A DNA stretch of 64,000 nucleotides. Origin: Scomber scombrus. Lineage: Eukaryota > Chordata > Actinopteri > Scombriformes > Scombridae. The DNA lies in assembly GCF_963691925.1 (NCBI RefSeq), contig NC_084976.1:26200259-26264258 (forward strand). Reading direction: 5' to 3'. Made by a program: the position numbers and the translations under genes. Of the stretch, positions 29,966 through 44,418 are shown piece by piece (position 1 is the first letter of the stretch; every line of letters begins with the position of its first letter). Below the pieces are notes generated by a model, which made no database searches, was not told the origin of the DNA, and saw only the letters and a program-made list of their open reading frames with translations.

Positions 29966-31171
29966 ATGAACGAGGATGCCACACTGCCCTCATTCACAAC
30001 TGTCCATATTTCAAATCCTCTGGCGGCCCTTTGTGCCAGCTTGCCCCCACGGCCCAGCCCCAGTGTTGTTTTCCCCCCTCCCTCTCCGCCTCTCTCCTCT
30101 TCTTCCTCTGATATTTCATAATCCGGCCATGTCATTGTCTTAAACCGGCATGATTTTTAATCCGCCTTCCCTGTATTACACTTGTTTCTCTTGACCTACG
30201 CTTGTTTTTCCTCTTTTTACGAGTTGCCACCCTCACCCTTCTACTGTAGCTCCTCCTTTTTTTTTTTTTTTAACCCTCTCACTGCTGCTGTTTCCTCATT
30301 CCTCCTCCTGACACTCTGTTTCCCCTTCGTAACATGATCAATAATTAAAAAGGTTGCTTGAAATTTTTGCCTCTCCATCAGGTGGTGTTAGAGGGATGTG
30401 AGGTGATAATGAACAGTTGCCTTTAAGACTTTTTACGGTGTGTTTGAGATTCATTGTGGCTCCTTTTTGAGTCGTGCAGTGACTGACAGTGATTTTGTCA
30501 CTGTACGCTGTGATTGTTGTTTACAGGTTATTTAGAGGTTACATGTTTGTGTAGCTAATGCATATTTTCATGTCCGTAGAGTATTTATTTCTCTGCATGT
30601 GTCGCTAATGTTTCCCCAAGTCTTTTCCCATCCCTGTTTTTATACATTTATTTATTTATTTTTGCCAGGCTCATGTTGTTGATCGTTGTTGCATCATGAA
30701 CCCTCAGGAGACTGTTGATGCACTCCAAATGTCATAACCTGACAGCCCCTGTTACCCAAAATGACTATCCAGTGCTAGTGTCTAATGCATTATACAGTAT
30801 ATATGTGCTTTGGGATGTTCATGTTTTGTGTGTGTGTTTTTCTGCGTTGTCTGAACAAACCAACATCATCTGGACCCGGGTCCTATCCTCGCACCAAATG
30901 CGACTCTTGGTAGCTCGTCTCCGCCTCGACCCAATGTTTAGATGGAGGGTGGAGATTATGAACTGATTAATTTGCAGGGGAAGATTTCGGGGGGCCAAAG
31001 GAGAGGCGATGGCAGTGAGCTAAGCATCTGGGATTATCCAGATTTAATGGAGGGAATAAAGCGGCCTATGGGTGGCAATCCGCTTTCCATCCGCGCAGAT
31101 TTCCATCACATTGACGTGTGATGTCGCACTGAAGGAACCCTGCAGCGGAGCGGCTGTGCTGGCACACCCGG
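29966..31171. other. Non-coding stretch, unique-looking
   Basis: T15 at 30257-30271 is the main homopolymer. The 30340-30540 and 30960-31160 parts are complex, low-repeat sequence adjacent to the CTCF-like motif. No exon was identified. Confidence 0.4.
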
Positions 31172-31185
31172 CCACTAGATGGCAG
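31172..31185 (+). promoter_or_regulatory. CTCF-like motif, consensus match
   Basis: CCACTAGATGGCAG fits the CTCF core CCASYAGRKGGCRS at all 14 positions. It is in plus orientation and not inside any repeat I recognise. Confidence 0.5.
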
Positions 31186-31443
31186 TGTCATTAGTTTGAA
31201 CAGTTTTTTTTGTTACTAAGTAAGAATAATAATCGTATTTCTTTTCTTTCTTTTCAACTTCGCAGAAAACATGATGAATCCAAAACAATTTGTGAGCTTC
31301 ACCACACCTGCTTATATCTAACAAACACTACAGTCCAACTGTTAAACATTTATGGGCAAGACTGTATTTTCAGTACGAAACTGATTAAAGCGCTGCAGTT
31401 TTCATTTATACAGCGTGATGTCGGGAGAGGAAACCTTGTAAGG
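31186..31443. other. Strong acceptor-like sequence, no exon confirmed
   Basis: A pyrimidine tract (TTCTTTTCTTTCTTTTCAACTT) ends in CGCAG at 31262-31266, a good 3' splice-site match. The open frame following it runs into the MITE at 31444 and shows no donor or domain, so I do not call an exon. 31436-31443 is the left target duplication of that MITE. Confidence 0.3.
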
Positions 31444-31646
31444 AAGGCATGTCCAACTTATTCCATAAAGGGCCGTGTGTCTGCGGGTTTTTATTCCAAC
31501 CAATCATGTGCTAATCAATTCGACCAATCAATTGTCTGAAGCCTGAGATCAGCTGATTAAATGAATCAAGCCTGGTGTGCTCCTGCTTGGTTGGAATGAA
31601 AACCTGTAGCCACACGACCCTTTATGGAACAGTTTGGACATCCCTG
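31444..31646. mobile_element. hAT-like palindromic MITE with perfect 8-bp TSD
   Basis: The 203-bp element runs from AAGGCATGTCCAACTTATTCC to TATGGAACAGTTTGGACATCCCTG. Its outer arms are complementary (CATGTCCAA against TTGGACAT, ATTCCA/TGGAAT-type blocks, GGTTTTTATTCCAACCAA against TTGGTTGGAATGAAAACC). TTGTAAGG occurs exactly at 31436-31443 and 31647-31654, an 8-bp target-site duplication as made by hAT transposases. The interior carries no gene. Similar elements are abundant in teleosts as I remember them. Confidence 0.85.
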
Positions 31647-31654
31647 TTGTAAGG

Positions 31655-32786
31655 GGTAAAAATTTCAACTTTATAAACATTTGTTTCAACACATTTTTTT
31701 ACTTTCTATAACAAAAGAACAACGTTCATTACATAAAAATTACATATGTGTTAATTTTTGTGCTGTTTCCATCCTGACTGTCTGAGGATTTTAACAGAGA
31801 AATCTTGATTGTTTGTGGAACGTCTTTGATGCATCCATTAATGTCTATTTTTATATCCATAAGGAAACTGTCAGTTGCGACAGAGATAATCAGGTCATTT
31901 CTTGTTATAAACTGTCACACAGTCTTGTTTGTAACAGTGAGGAGTGTCACCAGAGGAAGAAACTGTTTCTCTCTCTCACACTTTGGCTATTTTCTGAAAA
32001 ATCCAGACATCCTCACCACACAATTTAACATTCTTTTGGGATGACAAAAGTGATATTCAGGAAAAAAGAGCAGCTGACTGGAGGAGCGATCAGGTAGACA
32101 CTCTCCAAGCTTGTGTTGGGTGTAAAATGTGAGATCAGCGGAGGTGTCAGTTGCCAAAAAATAAAAGCAATGGTGCCAGTGACCATGTACTTTGTTTTAT
32201 AGGTTGTGTATAAATTAAAATCTTTGTGAGACTTGTATTTTAATTTTTATTAGACTTACTCAGAATATGAACTATATTATTAGTTTACTGGACCCTGTTT
32301 TGTACTTTGGTTTTTTATTAGCTCTTAAAGATGCCTGGTTATGTTGCTGTCATCCTTTTTAATTTAGTTTCAAACGCAGGGGCATGAAATGTGTGTTAGT
32401 GTGTAAAAAATAATTGTGTGTAAAGCCAAGCGTCTGTATCTCATAGCCTTTTTAAAGTTACTAACACTTGTATTTGAGGGTGAAAATCCTCCCAAAGTGA
32501 CAAGACTGATGCCATCCGTGTTTAACCAGACTGATCTCGGGCTGCCCATAAATCTTTCCCTTTCATCAATCGAAGAAGACGGGGGGTTGTCCTGTTCGTT
32601 TTCGTGACTTTCAGCTGTAGGCTTGAGAGGTTGATTATACGACCGGATGGCTCGTTGATAGATGGACTCAGTCTAGATTGGTGACTGTTAATAAGACCGC
32701 TGACCTCATCCCTTGAAGACGTACCACTTTGAAACTAAATGGTTGCGTGGTGGTTCGGATGGTTTCCTCACTGCTCTGCGTCATGT

Positions 32787-32787
<1 letters not shown>
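31655..32787. other. Non-coding stretch, nothing recognised
   Basis: AT-rich unique sequence. The open frame at 32416-32607 (plus) has no recognisable domain or splice pair. Confidence 0.4.
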
Positions 32788-32868
<81 letters not shown>

Positions 32869-32896
32869 TGTGTGTGTGTCTGTGTGTGTGTCTGTG

Positions 32897-32950
<54 letters not shown>
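32788..32950. repeat. Long (GT)n microsatellite with (GTGTGTCT)n block
   Basis: About 160 bp of GT units. Near 32868-32906 a higher-order unit TGTGTGTC recurs several times before the pure GT run resumes. This is the longest simple repeat in the window, and all open frames over it encode only Cys-Val or Thr-His repeats. Confidence 0.98.
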
Positions 32951-34058
32951 GCAGACACAGGATATGAACAGTGGGTTGAGTGGTTTGTGTTAAAATACCT
33001 GAATGTGTGTTTTAGATGCCTGTGGGTGGTTTAATTTCTGTGTGTGTATTTTTAAAAATATTATTTTCATGTAGCAATGTGTGTCCTGTGAAGCTCTGTG
33101 CAGCTGGCCACGCGTGCAACACCCTAGGGCCCAAGAATTCAAAGCAATCCATCGTTTCTTGCCAGGAGTCCTTGAAATCCACAGCGTATGTCCTTGTAGG
33201 TCCACCATTGAAAGATTTATGATATTTGCTATACTGTGTTCCACCTATAGATAGCGATGAATACCCCGAAGGCATGAGGCAGGTGTCTGTTCACTTTCTT
33301 GCTTGATAAGGCAACAAATTCTCCTCATGTCACCTTGGGTGTCTCAAGCGAGGAGGAACGATCCAGCTGTGTCACCCAATTACTGAACGTTTCAAACGAG
33401 TCGCACCTTTTTGTCACCCCGGCGCTGGTCCCCAGCATGTATCATATGGAAGTGTGTCTTTGAAAGAGAGAAATGGTGGCACGCAGTCATCGAGCTCAGC
33501 ATTTTTCCAAGGAGCTGTGTGGACACCTAACAGCTGGTTTGGGAGGAAGGGGCAGACTAAATTTCCCAGGTGCCTCTCTGTTTCCACACAGCGCAACCTG
33601 TTCTGTCAGCAAGAAGCAAGTCTCTCTCTCTATGCTTTTCTCTGCCCACCTGCAATTAGTTCGTCATTTTCTTTGTTGTACTTTCACTGGATAGTTTTGC
33701 AGTGAGATGTTTTCATAAGCTTTGACCTCACCTGCACAAATAGGCTGCTATTTTTCTGATTCATCACTGCACAAGTGAGCAAAAACTTCTTAGACTCAAA
33801 CTAGAAACATTTCATTGCTGTTGAATTTGAGATAAGAAGATTCTTTACTTTTGACTCTTCTGTGTATATGACTTTATTAGCAGCTATTCCCCATATGCTG
33901 TTTTCCAAAGAAACACTTCATTCTCCACTTATCCCTTCAAAAGGTTCTCCTCTTTTAATTACACTATGCATATTTTCTTCTGATGTGACAAATTTCAAAG
34001 AATTCATGTTGCCTAATGAAACTCAATCACAATTGTTGGGAACAACAATGGAGGTATT
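32951..34058. other. Non-coding stretch, unique-looking
   Basis: No repeat family or exon recognised. The 33220-33420 block is complex sequence without low-complexity runs. Confidence 0.4.
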
Positions 34059-34649
34059 TTAAGGAGTAGTGTGCAGGATTAAGTGGCATGAAGCAGTGAG
34101 GATGCAGATTGCAACCAAATGAATACTCCTCCCTTACCTTTAAAGCATGTAGCAGAACTTACAGTGGCGGCGAAACTCACGGAAAATATTAAAGGCCCTC
34201 TCTAGAGTCAGTGTTTGGTTGGCCAATATGGGCTACTGTAGAAACATGGTGGTGCAACATGGCAGGCTCCATGGAAAGGACCCACTCTCTATGTAGATTA
34301 TAAAGGGCTCATCCTAAAAAATCAATTCTTATTTTCAGGTGATTATAAACTGATGAAATTAGATCCCAACCCCCTTTCAGTCAGCTGATATTGGCTTCTT
34401 TCAGATAGTTGTATAAGCATATAAGCATTTTATTTGATTCTTTTTCTTAATGTGTTGTTGTTGTTTTTTGTTCTATGCATTTTTTTAATTTAAATTTCCA
34501 GTGAAGTTTCCTGTGTCAGTGAATTGATGTCATTTTGTGGCCCCAAAAATCCAGTATTGGTCGAGCTCTAATGAAAACATTCTTCTAAATATTTTATGGC
34601 ATTTTTTGCTGATAGATCCCCCTAAATCTTACAGACTGCTCCTTTTTAA
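34059..34649. mobile_element. TTAA-ended non-autonomous transposon, interrupted
   Basis: The left end TTAAGGAGTAGTGTGCAGGATTAAGTGG and the right end CCCCCTAAATCTTACAGACTGCTCC-TTTTTAA are imperfect inverted repeats. The interior has AGGCCCTCTCTAGAGTCAGTG and GGGCTACTGTAGAAACATGG, which I recall from a very common teleost element. A foreign segment at 34360-34570 splits it near the right end. No transposase frame. Confidence 0.75.
34360..34570 (-). mobile_element. Nested family C element (copy 2)
   Basis: Begins TAGATCCCAACC and ends GGTCGAGCTCTA, imperfect inverted repeats of the same TAGAGCCnGACC type as the element at 20661-20919. ATGAAA lies just before and just after it (34353-34358, 34571-34576), consistent with a target duplication. 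The flanks, when joined across it, restore the expected order of the host element. The insertion is therefore younger than its host. Confidence 0.55.
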
Positions 34650-35874
34650 GGGATTGCATCCTTCAGCCTCCACCCTCCCTCTTCGTCTCTCTCATCAATC
34701 TGATAAGTCTTATCTTGACGGCTGCCCTCTTTCAAAGAATAGTGCAGCCTTTCACTACGCAGTTATTCGTCGCCTCAGATCCTTCCTCCAAAAATGATTT
34801 TCATCTTTTGGGAATTTGTACCTGGAGGGGGGAGGGAACTTTGTACTGTCCTCGACCATGGCTGATTAGGAGGAGGGAGATTGTGTGTAACATTTAATGA
34901 GTGAAATTGTTATCTGAGTGTCTGTGTCTGTGTCTGTGTGTGCGTTATCAGAGAGATACGGGTGTAATCCCCTGTAGAGCGTTTCTTTGCTGTCTCAGCA
35001 GAGGTGAAACATAACACGTCCCAACTGCTGCACATAATTGTACCTGAGCAGATTTTTAGAAAGTCCTGTTTCTTCTTTTTTAAAAGCTTTCACTTCCACC
35101 AGTAACATATTTTAGGATTTTTTTTTTTTTCTAGAAATGAAATGTTTTTCTATTTAAACAGATTTGTGGTTTGGGATTGTTAAAATGCTACCAGTGGACT
35201 TGCTCCTACTTTATGATTAAACATACATACATATGAGGTTCATATCACTGAAAGATTTTGGGATTTACACATATAATCTTGACAAGAAAGAGAATAGATT
35301 TCCCCAAACACTAAAGGTAGAAAACTTCTCAGAGTTATTAAAAGTTAACGTGAAGAAGCTTGTTTTTATCCTCCTTTTATTGTGAACGGTCTATCTGTGA
35401 ATCATCGGCTCACTCTTTCAGATCCAGGTAATACTTCCAGCTTTGTTTTGTTACACAACAGTATATTGGCAAACATAAACAAACACAACATTTATCCTTT
35501 GGCCTTAACTGTAAGGAGTTTAACTCTTCCTGAGATTAACTGCATAAAATTATATTTCCTAATTGCACAGACTAACTTATAGTGTGTTTGTGTGTGTCGC
35601 CGCCAGCATGTAAATCTTCACTGTCCACAGGAAACAATACCACAAAGCCTAAAAGCAAAAGCGCCCAGTAAACAGCAGTAAGTTGCTCTGTTGTTGTACT
35701 CTATGAACAGTTACTTTAATGGAGAGCAAGATTTGATGCTGTTGTTGTCCTCGGCCTGACTGATGGAGGAGGAAACAATGCTGCAGAGTGGAGACTGCAT
35801 CGGGTTTCGGGAGGGTTGAGAACCAATGAGCTCTGGTTGGTAATGGGGTTGGCACGGTGGGTGGGCTATGTGTG

Positions 35875-35916
<42 letters not shown>

Positions 35917-36318
35917 TGAGCCTACACCAGTACACACACACACACAGTATGTCATAGATGTCACAAAATGTGATTGAAAAAAACCGAACGATGTGATGCT
36001 GGTGAGTGTCTGTCATGATGATAGATGATTGCAGTGAAGGCCGTGGCGTGTACACTGACGTTTGCTGTGGAAGAATCAATGCTGTGATTGAATGACTGAC
36101 TGTCATCCCTCCCTGTCCCTTCTGAGGTGTAATTACTGAGGGGGGATAGCCATGTTTCTACAGGTCATAAATCCCAATCTCACTATAGACGGAGAATGAT
36201 GGTGACCAACACCAGTGGAGCAGATCTGCTGTGGTCGAGCTGCAGTCCAGACTCAACTTCCACAAGTTTAAATTGAATCCGGGTCCGTTTTTAGGTTTAT
36301 GTTAATGACTCATGTTTA
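34650..36318. other. Non-coding stretch with a GT/AC inverted pair
   Basis: No gene seen. At 35403-35430 CTCTTTCAG-ATCCAG-GTAATA forms an acceptor and donor 6 bp apart, probably fortuitous. The dinucleotide arrays are listed separately. Confidence 0.4.
35868..35946. repeat. (GT)n facing (AC)n, inverted
   Basis: GT run at 35882-35915, then a 16-bp spacer (about 35916-35931), then AC run at 35932-35946. Being complementary, the two arrays can form a GT/AC hairpin. Confidence 0.9.
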
Positions 36319-36590
36319 GAGCTGCACCAATAGACAATTAATCAACTGCTTCTGCTAATCAATTGATTCTCCTGTTCCACCTTCTTAAATGTGAGTATTT
36401 TCTGGTTTCTTTAGTCTTGTATGATAGGAAACTGAATTTGAACTGTCTGTTTGGGCAAAACAAGACATATAAGTTTGCATCTTGGGCTTTGAGAAACAGT
36501 CATTGACGTTTTTCAGCATTTTCTGATCAGACCAAATCAGTTGCTCAGTTAATCAACAATGATCGTTAGTTGTAGCTGTACTCATGTTGG
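36319..36590 (+). mobile_element. Copy 3 of the recurrent TIR element
   Basis: The most complete copy. GAGCTGCACCAATAGACAATTAATC on the left; TCTTAAATGTGAGTATTTTCTGG, TGGGCTTTGAGAAACAGTCATTGACG and TTTTCAGCATTTTCTGATCAGACC inside; GATCGTTAGTTGTAGCTGTAC on the right. The GAGCTGCA and TGTAGCTG ends are complementary. Confidence 0.75.
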
Positions 36591-38185
36591 ACTGATTAAA
36601 ACAATGAGGTGACTGATTAGCTCTTTGAATGGTATTCATGAAGCTTGTGTCTGCTAAAGCATCATTATTCAAATGAATAAATAAATAGATGAAAGGTCAG
36701 TTATTGGTGTGGCTTTATCGTGCAGTAACATCAGCCCACTCCAGGACCTGCAGGGTGTCCTCATTAACTGTGACTCTGCTGCATGTTATCAGTTGTTGCA
36801 TTCGCTGTAATCCACCATGGATGATGCGGATGAATCAGGTAAAATTTCACAGCTCACACCTTCATGCTCCAAGGTGTCTAAAAGATTAGTTTTGTTGTAT
36901 ATAATCCATATTATCATATTTACATGAAGCACATGAGTTCCAGCACAAATACACATATTTTTGATGTAACTCTACATTATTTTAGCTGTTGCACATCACC
37001 TAAACTAAATTTCAAGTGTGAGGAAATGAATGAATGTTTGTTCATTTTGAGGTTTTCTAATGAGTGAGTTCATATTTTGGAGCTGGCATCTGTTTACATG
37101 TTCCGTCTGCTGCAGTTAATCTTTTGCTCAAGAGCCCTTAAACATCATGAAGTGGTTAATTTAGTTCATTATCTTGTTGCGACTGGGAAAGTTTTCTTGG
37201 CAGGTCGGAAAGAGTGAACCATTTTTGTCCACAGAGCAAACTTTTCTTTGTGTTTCCCACATTATTAATGGCTAAGGAGCACCTCTATATACAATTCAGC
37301 CTCTGTGTATTTGTTTGTTTGCTTTTTTTTAACAATATTCAGTGCTTGAAGGAACGACGGCTGAGCCGTACGAGCTGCACAGAGCCCTGAATAAAGCAGA
37401 TACTGTACCTTGTGCTCTCATACAGAATAAGAATTATGATAGAAGTCACACAAACATGGAGCAGCTGTGCACTGGTGTGTGGTGAAGTCACAAACCAGGG
37501 AGGGGTTTGGATTTGCATTTCATTGAGCGAGTCTTTCACAAGATTTTGGAGTTGGAGGTGGAATATTTTAAAAGCCAACATACCTTCATTTTGTTCAGTC
37601 ATGTACTGCAGGATCGTGTCAGAAGATTCTTGCTGATTCTCGTCCATTCTTGTTTTGTATTTAGTCTGTGGTTCATTTAAATGTGTGTTTGTGTGTGGGT
37701 GTATGTGTGTGTGTGTGTGTGGGTGTGTGGGCAGCCATGCAGAGGCGATCCCCCTGCCTGCACACTGTATCCTGTAGCTTGTAGCTTGCTCGCTCTCTGT
37801 CATTATCCTGCATACAGTACATCCTGCTATTTCTCCTCCTGAATAATCAGTATTCACAAGTTATAGGAAAATGTGTCACAAACTTCCTCAGAGCTCAGTG
37901 TGGTTAAAAAAAAAGACAATATGAGTGGCTTATATATCCTGACTTAATATATGTGGAGATGTTGCATGTGTGTGTCTTATTTTCCCTCAGTTGTTTGTCC
38001 CCGGCTCGTGTGTAAAAGCAGACAGCAGTGGATGTTGACGACCTGTTTCAGCACACTGTGAGATTCATAATTTCAGATGTAGCGAATCTGCACAGCAACA
38101 CATCAAACTGTCAGTAATATCCTGTCTACAGTATCTCGGAGTGATTAGAAGTGATTATCTCTATTATGAGTGTACTGACTGAATA
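36591..38185. other. Non-coding stretch, nothing recognised
   Basis: Imperfect GT repeats near 37681-37731. The 172-residue open frame on the minus strand at 37339-37857 is discussed under rejected items. Confidence 0.4.
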
Positions 38186-38290
38186 ATGATAATAATGATA
38201 ATGATAATAAACTTTATTTCTATAGCAGCTTTCCAAACCGAGGTTACAGGATGCTTCACACAATACAATATACACCATTTAAGCATAGTA
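38186..38290. repeat. (ATA/ATG)n plus LINE/SINE-tail-like fragment
   Basis: AATAATGATAATAATGATAATGATAATAA is followed by ACTTTATTTCTATAGCAGC-TTTCCAAACCGAGGTTACAGGATGC and TTCACACAATACA. That is the common teleost 'TTTATTTATATAGCACTTTTC...GTGCTTCACA' retroposon 3' end as I remember it. No coding body. Confidence 0.5.
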
Positions 38291-39499
38291 AAAATAACAG
38301 AATATCATACACAGAACACGAGCATAGATAGACGACACAAATATAAAATTAACACAGCTGGCGTTGTAATGCTTTAAAAAATGTTTATTCAAAACTGTTA
38401 ATGTTCTGTTTTGTGGAGCAACAACATTCCCCAATAAGAAGGGCAAAATCAGCAAATGCCTTCATTACTTCAAAATATAAAACAGTTCCATCATTGGATA
38501 ATGTCATCAGTCGCCATTAGTCAATAATCAATATTTTAAAAAACAAATACTAAAATATACAGCAGTTAAAATCCAAACTTCTACACAGTCACTTTGAAAA
38601 AGGTATAATAACGACCTTCAGTAGCAGACGTTCACCAGAACAGGAGAAATAAAAGAGGCACAAGAGACAGAGACGACAATGAATAAATAAAAAGAGACAG
38701 AGTGTACAAACCACAAAATATAAAGTGTTTTAAGATGCTTTTTGTCAAGAGGGTCCCTGATTTACAGCCTTGAAACTATTTTTTATTCTTTCTTTGAGAC
38801 TTTGATTGAGACTGTTTCAAAGTCACGAAGTCAAAAGAGCAAAAACACAAGATGAAATCATGAACTGTGTCTAAAACACAGCCTGTATCTCATTTTCAAG
38901 TGAGAACGTTCAAATGTCCAAATCAAATTTTTTCCTTTTATAAGACCTCCTTGTTCCGTATTAGTGTGAGTGACACGATATAACCCCTCTCTTCATCCTC
39001 TTCATCCACTCCTGATGATGAGTCCTTTGATTTGTCCAGGTTGTTTCTTTAAATGTGTCTGGTCCTTGGCAGAAGAGTGAAACTGTTGCTCTTGACTTTG
39101 AATCAGGTTTGAGTCACTCTGATAACCAGTGGACAATTTGATTGTGTTACCGGGCTGATGCTTAACCTACAGTCATCACATTTACATTTACATTACATTA
39201 CTGCATATTTATTCATAGAGTAGTGTCAGGATAAGGCCTGAGTGGAATGATAGATGGAGCTAATGCATTCTCCTTAAAGATGGAAAGAGGATCAGAATCA
39301 ATACACACTGAGGCTCTTTCACTTTATGCAGAGAAAGTAACTGGATACAAAAACGACGGTTTTAGCAAAGAGATCAAAGTCAAGTGGTGCCAGAGAAGAA
39401 ATGAAAATTTGTTGAATCCTCATCGAATAACTGACAGAGATTGTCACGTTTGCATGCATTGAGCGTACTTTACGTGATCGGTTGTATTTATTGCATGTT
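38291..39499. other. Non-coding stretch, nothing recognised
   Basis: AT-rich unique sequence. A short TTTACATTTACATTACATTA repeat is near 39180. Confidence 0.4.
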
Positions 39500-39690
39500 T
39501 TTAGAGCTGCAATGATTAGTCATTGGTTCATCACTTAGAGTCATTTTTAAAGTAGAAATGTGTTTGGGCCATGGACAAAGCATTTGAGAACATCACATGG
39601 GCTTTGGGAAGCAGTGATCAACATTTTTCACAATTTTCTGACATTTTATAGACCAAACATTCAATAATCATTATGTTCAGCCCTACATGC
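39500..39690 (+). mobile_element. Copy 4 of the recurrent TIR element, shortened
   Basis: AGAGCTGCAATGATTAGTC on the left, GGGCTTTGGGAAGCAGTGATCAAC and TTTTCTGACATTTTATAGACC inside, and ATAATCATTATGTTCAGCCCTAC on the right. The interior is reduced compared with copy 3. Confidence 0.7.
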
Positions 39691-41304
39691 TTCACAAGTA
39701 TGATCCATATCAGTCAGAGCCTCCATGTGCTGTAAGAGGCGTGTGAGCTTATTGCTCAGACAGGCATGATGTTTTCTCTCTGGACTTCAACAGGCTCATA
39801 TGGGGCTGATGTTGACAGGGCCAACAGGGATCAGTGAAAAACACAATCTCTAAATCACAGGACTAAACCCTGATAGGAAGGAGACTCCAGGGTTGTGATC
39901 TTTTCTTTTGACGAAGTTGTCCTGGGAACTAAGGAGCCTCAGGAACTAAATGAGGGAGCAAAATAGTCTCTTTTGTGCTTTCCTGTTGTTTGCACTGAAT
40001 CTGAAGAACCATGAACATCAAATAAATAAAAGGATAAAAAACCAAAGGCTTTTTGTGAGGCAACTCATAAGATGTTCACGTTCATGTTTCTTATCCATTG
40101 TAGCCTTGATTTTACACTCACTGACAGTTCTTGGAGATCGCAGACAAAAGCCCCAGATCAGAGGCAAATCTGCGTTTGCTTACTATGTGTGAACTGTTCC
40201 AACAGGCGATCTGAGATATCAAGCAAGGTAAATATATGAACCTGTCGGGGAGTCCAAATCCAAATATTGCGTGTAAAGAGTTGCGATTGGCAAAGGAGCT
40301 GGCGACGGGCTATAGCCAATGAGAACGCAAGACATGAAGTGTGTGCTTGGCATAAAACGACAACAACAGACTTATTGTGTTGCTCTCTATAAATTGACTG
40401 CATAGTTGGGATGGACTGGCAGACATGAACAGGCAGATTAAGAAACATCAGAAAGAACAGGCATCTGGCTCCAAAGAAGTGATGGTCCGCTGAGTTGTTG
40501 TTTAATCACATTGAAACAATATTGTTTAATTTCTTATAATAATATTACAAGAAGATAGTAGTGCTAACCAGTGCCTGCATAGAGTCTGAATTAATGCTGT
40601 ATATTAGTTGCAGTCTTGAAAGTTGCAGTTAAACATGCTCAGGATATCTTATATTCATACAGTATAACTATGCAACCTGGATTTGCATGCAGACAGTCAT
40701 TCTTATCTTATGTGTATGTGGTGGAAACTATCACTGAGTTTTTCTGAAACACCACACTAGATATTTTTTCCTATTTACTTTTGCTTCTGCCCTTGATGGA
40801 GATTTTTTATTTTTTATTTTTTGCTTTCTGCCTTTTACAAGCAGTAAAGCCACTCAGGCTTTACCACTGCTCGTTGGTTTATTGTTCTCCCTCTTGGCCA
40901 TGTAAAATAGCCTCTGTGACCCCTCTGTGATAGAGATCTTTTTATGCCTTAAGAAGCATTCTGCCTGTAGCCTCCTACTACCCATAAAGAGCTCACACAT
41001 ACACATACTCAGAAATACACATGCTTCTGCTCACATACACTCATCAGTCACAGGGCTGTAAGTCGTGGCGGTGAGGCTAGGATTGGGTGGAGGAGGGCAG
41101 GAGGGCAGACCTGTGACCACTCTAAGAAGTAAAGATGAATTGTGTTGTGCATGTTGTGTGTATTTTGCTACTTTTATGGGACTGTAGGGACTGCTGCTCT
41201 GTCTCTGAAGTGTTTGGTAATCAGCCTCAGGAAGAAAGTAGACGTTTACTGTGTGCCTATTGATGTGTATATATGGGTCTTTAAAATGCCATAGCGGGGG
41301 CAAT
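39691..41304. other. Non-coding stretch with a promoter-like block
   Basis: No exon identified. The CCAAT/TATA cluster at 40286-40393 is listed separately. The minus-strand frame at 40158-40448 has no recognisable domain. Confidence 0.4.
40286..40393 (+). promoter_or_regulatory. Facing CCAAT boxes with TATA-like motif
   Basis: ATTGG at 40286-40290 and CCAAT at 40316-40320 lie in opposite orientations 30 bp apart, and TATAAAT lies at about 40388. Spaced CCAAT boxes are typical NF-Y sites. The cluster could be a solo promoter, part of an old LTR, or chance. Confidence 0.25.
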
Positions 41305-41460
41305 GTATCGATATTATTGATACTTTTTGTTGTCGTGATATAACACTATATATCATCTTAAATATTGGATATTGTAATATCGTGACATGGAATAAGTGTT
41401 GTGTTTTCCTGACTATTCTATTATTTGTGTTCACCCACTTAGTCATCATATCAACTCATT
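41305..41460. repeat. TATCGAT-rich dispersed repeat fragment
   Basis: ATGTATCGATATTATTGATAC and TATTGGATATTGTAATATCGTGACATGG, followed by CTATTATTTGTGTTCACCCACTTAGTCATCATATC, match a common teleost element as I recall it. Only part is present and no ends can be set. Confidence 0.5.

Positions 41461-44418
<2,958 letters not shown>

Noticed and set aside
32668..33034. Several overlapping frames of 84-101 residues on both strands
   Set aside because: They translate the GT array into Cys-Val or Thr-His repeats and are not genes.
35403..35430. 6-nt microexon-like ATCCAG between CTCTTTCAG and GTAATA
   Set aside because: Such close acceptor-donor pairs are frequent by chance, with no conservation evidence available.
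37339..37857. 172-residue minus-strand open frame
   Set aside because: One or two frames this long are expected by chance on six frames of 64 kb, and part of it is a GT repeat. It has no domain, no homology I recognise and no clear splice context. A tblastn search could reopen it.
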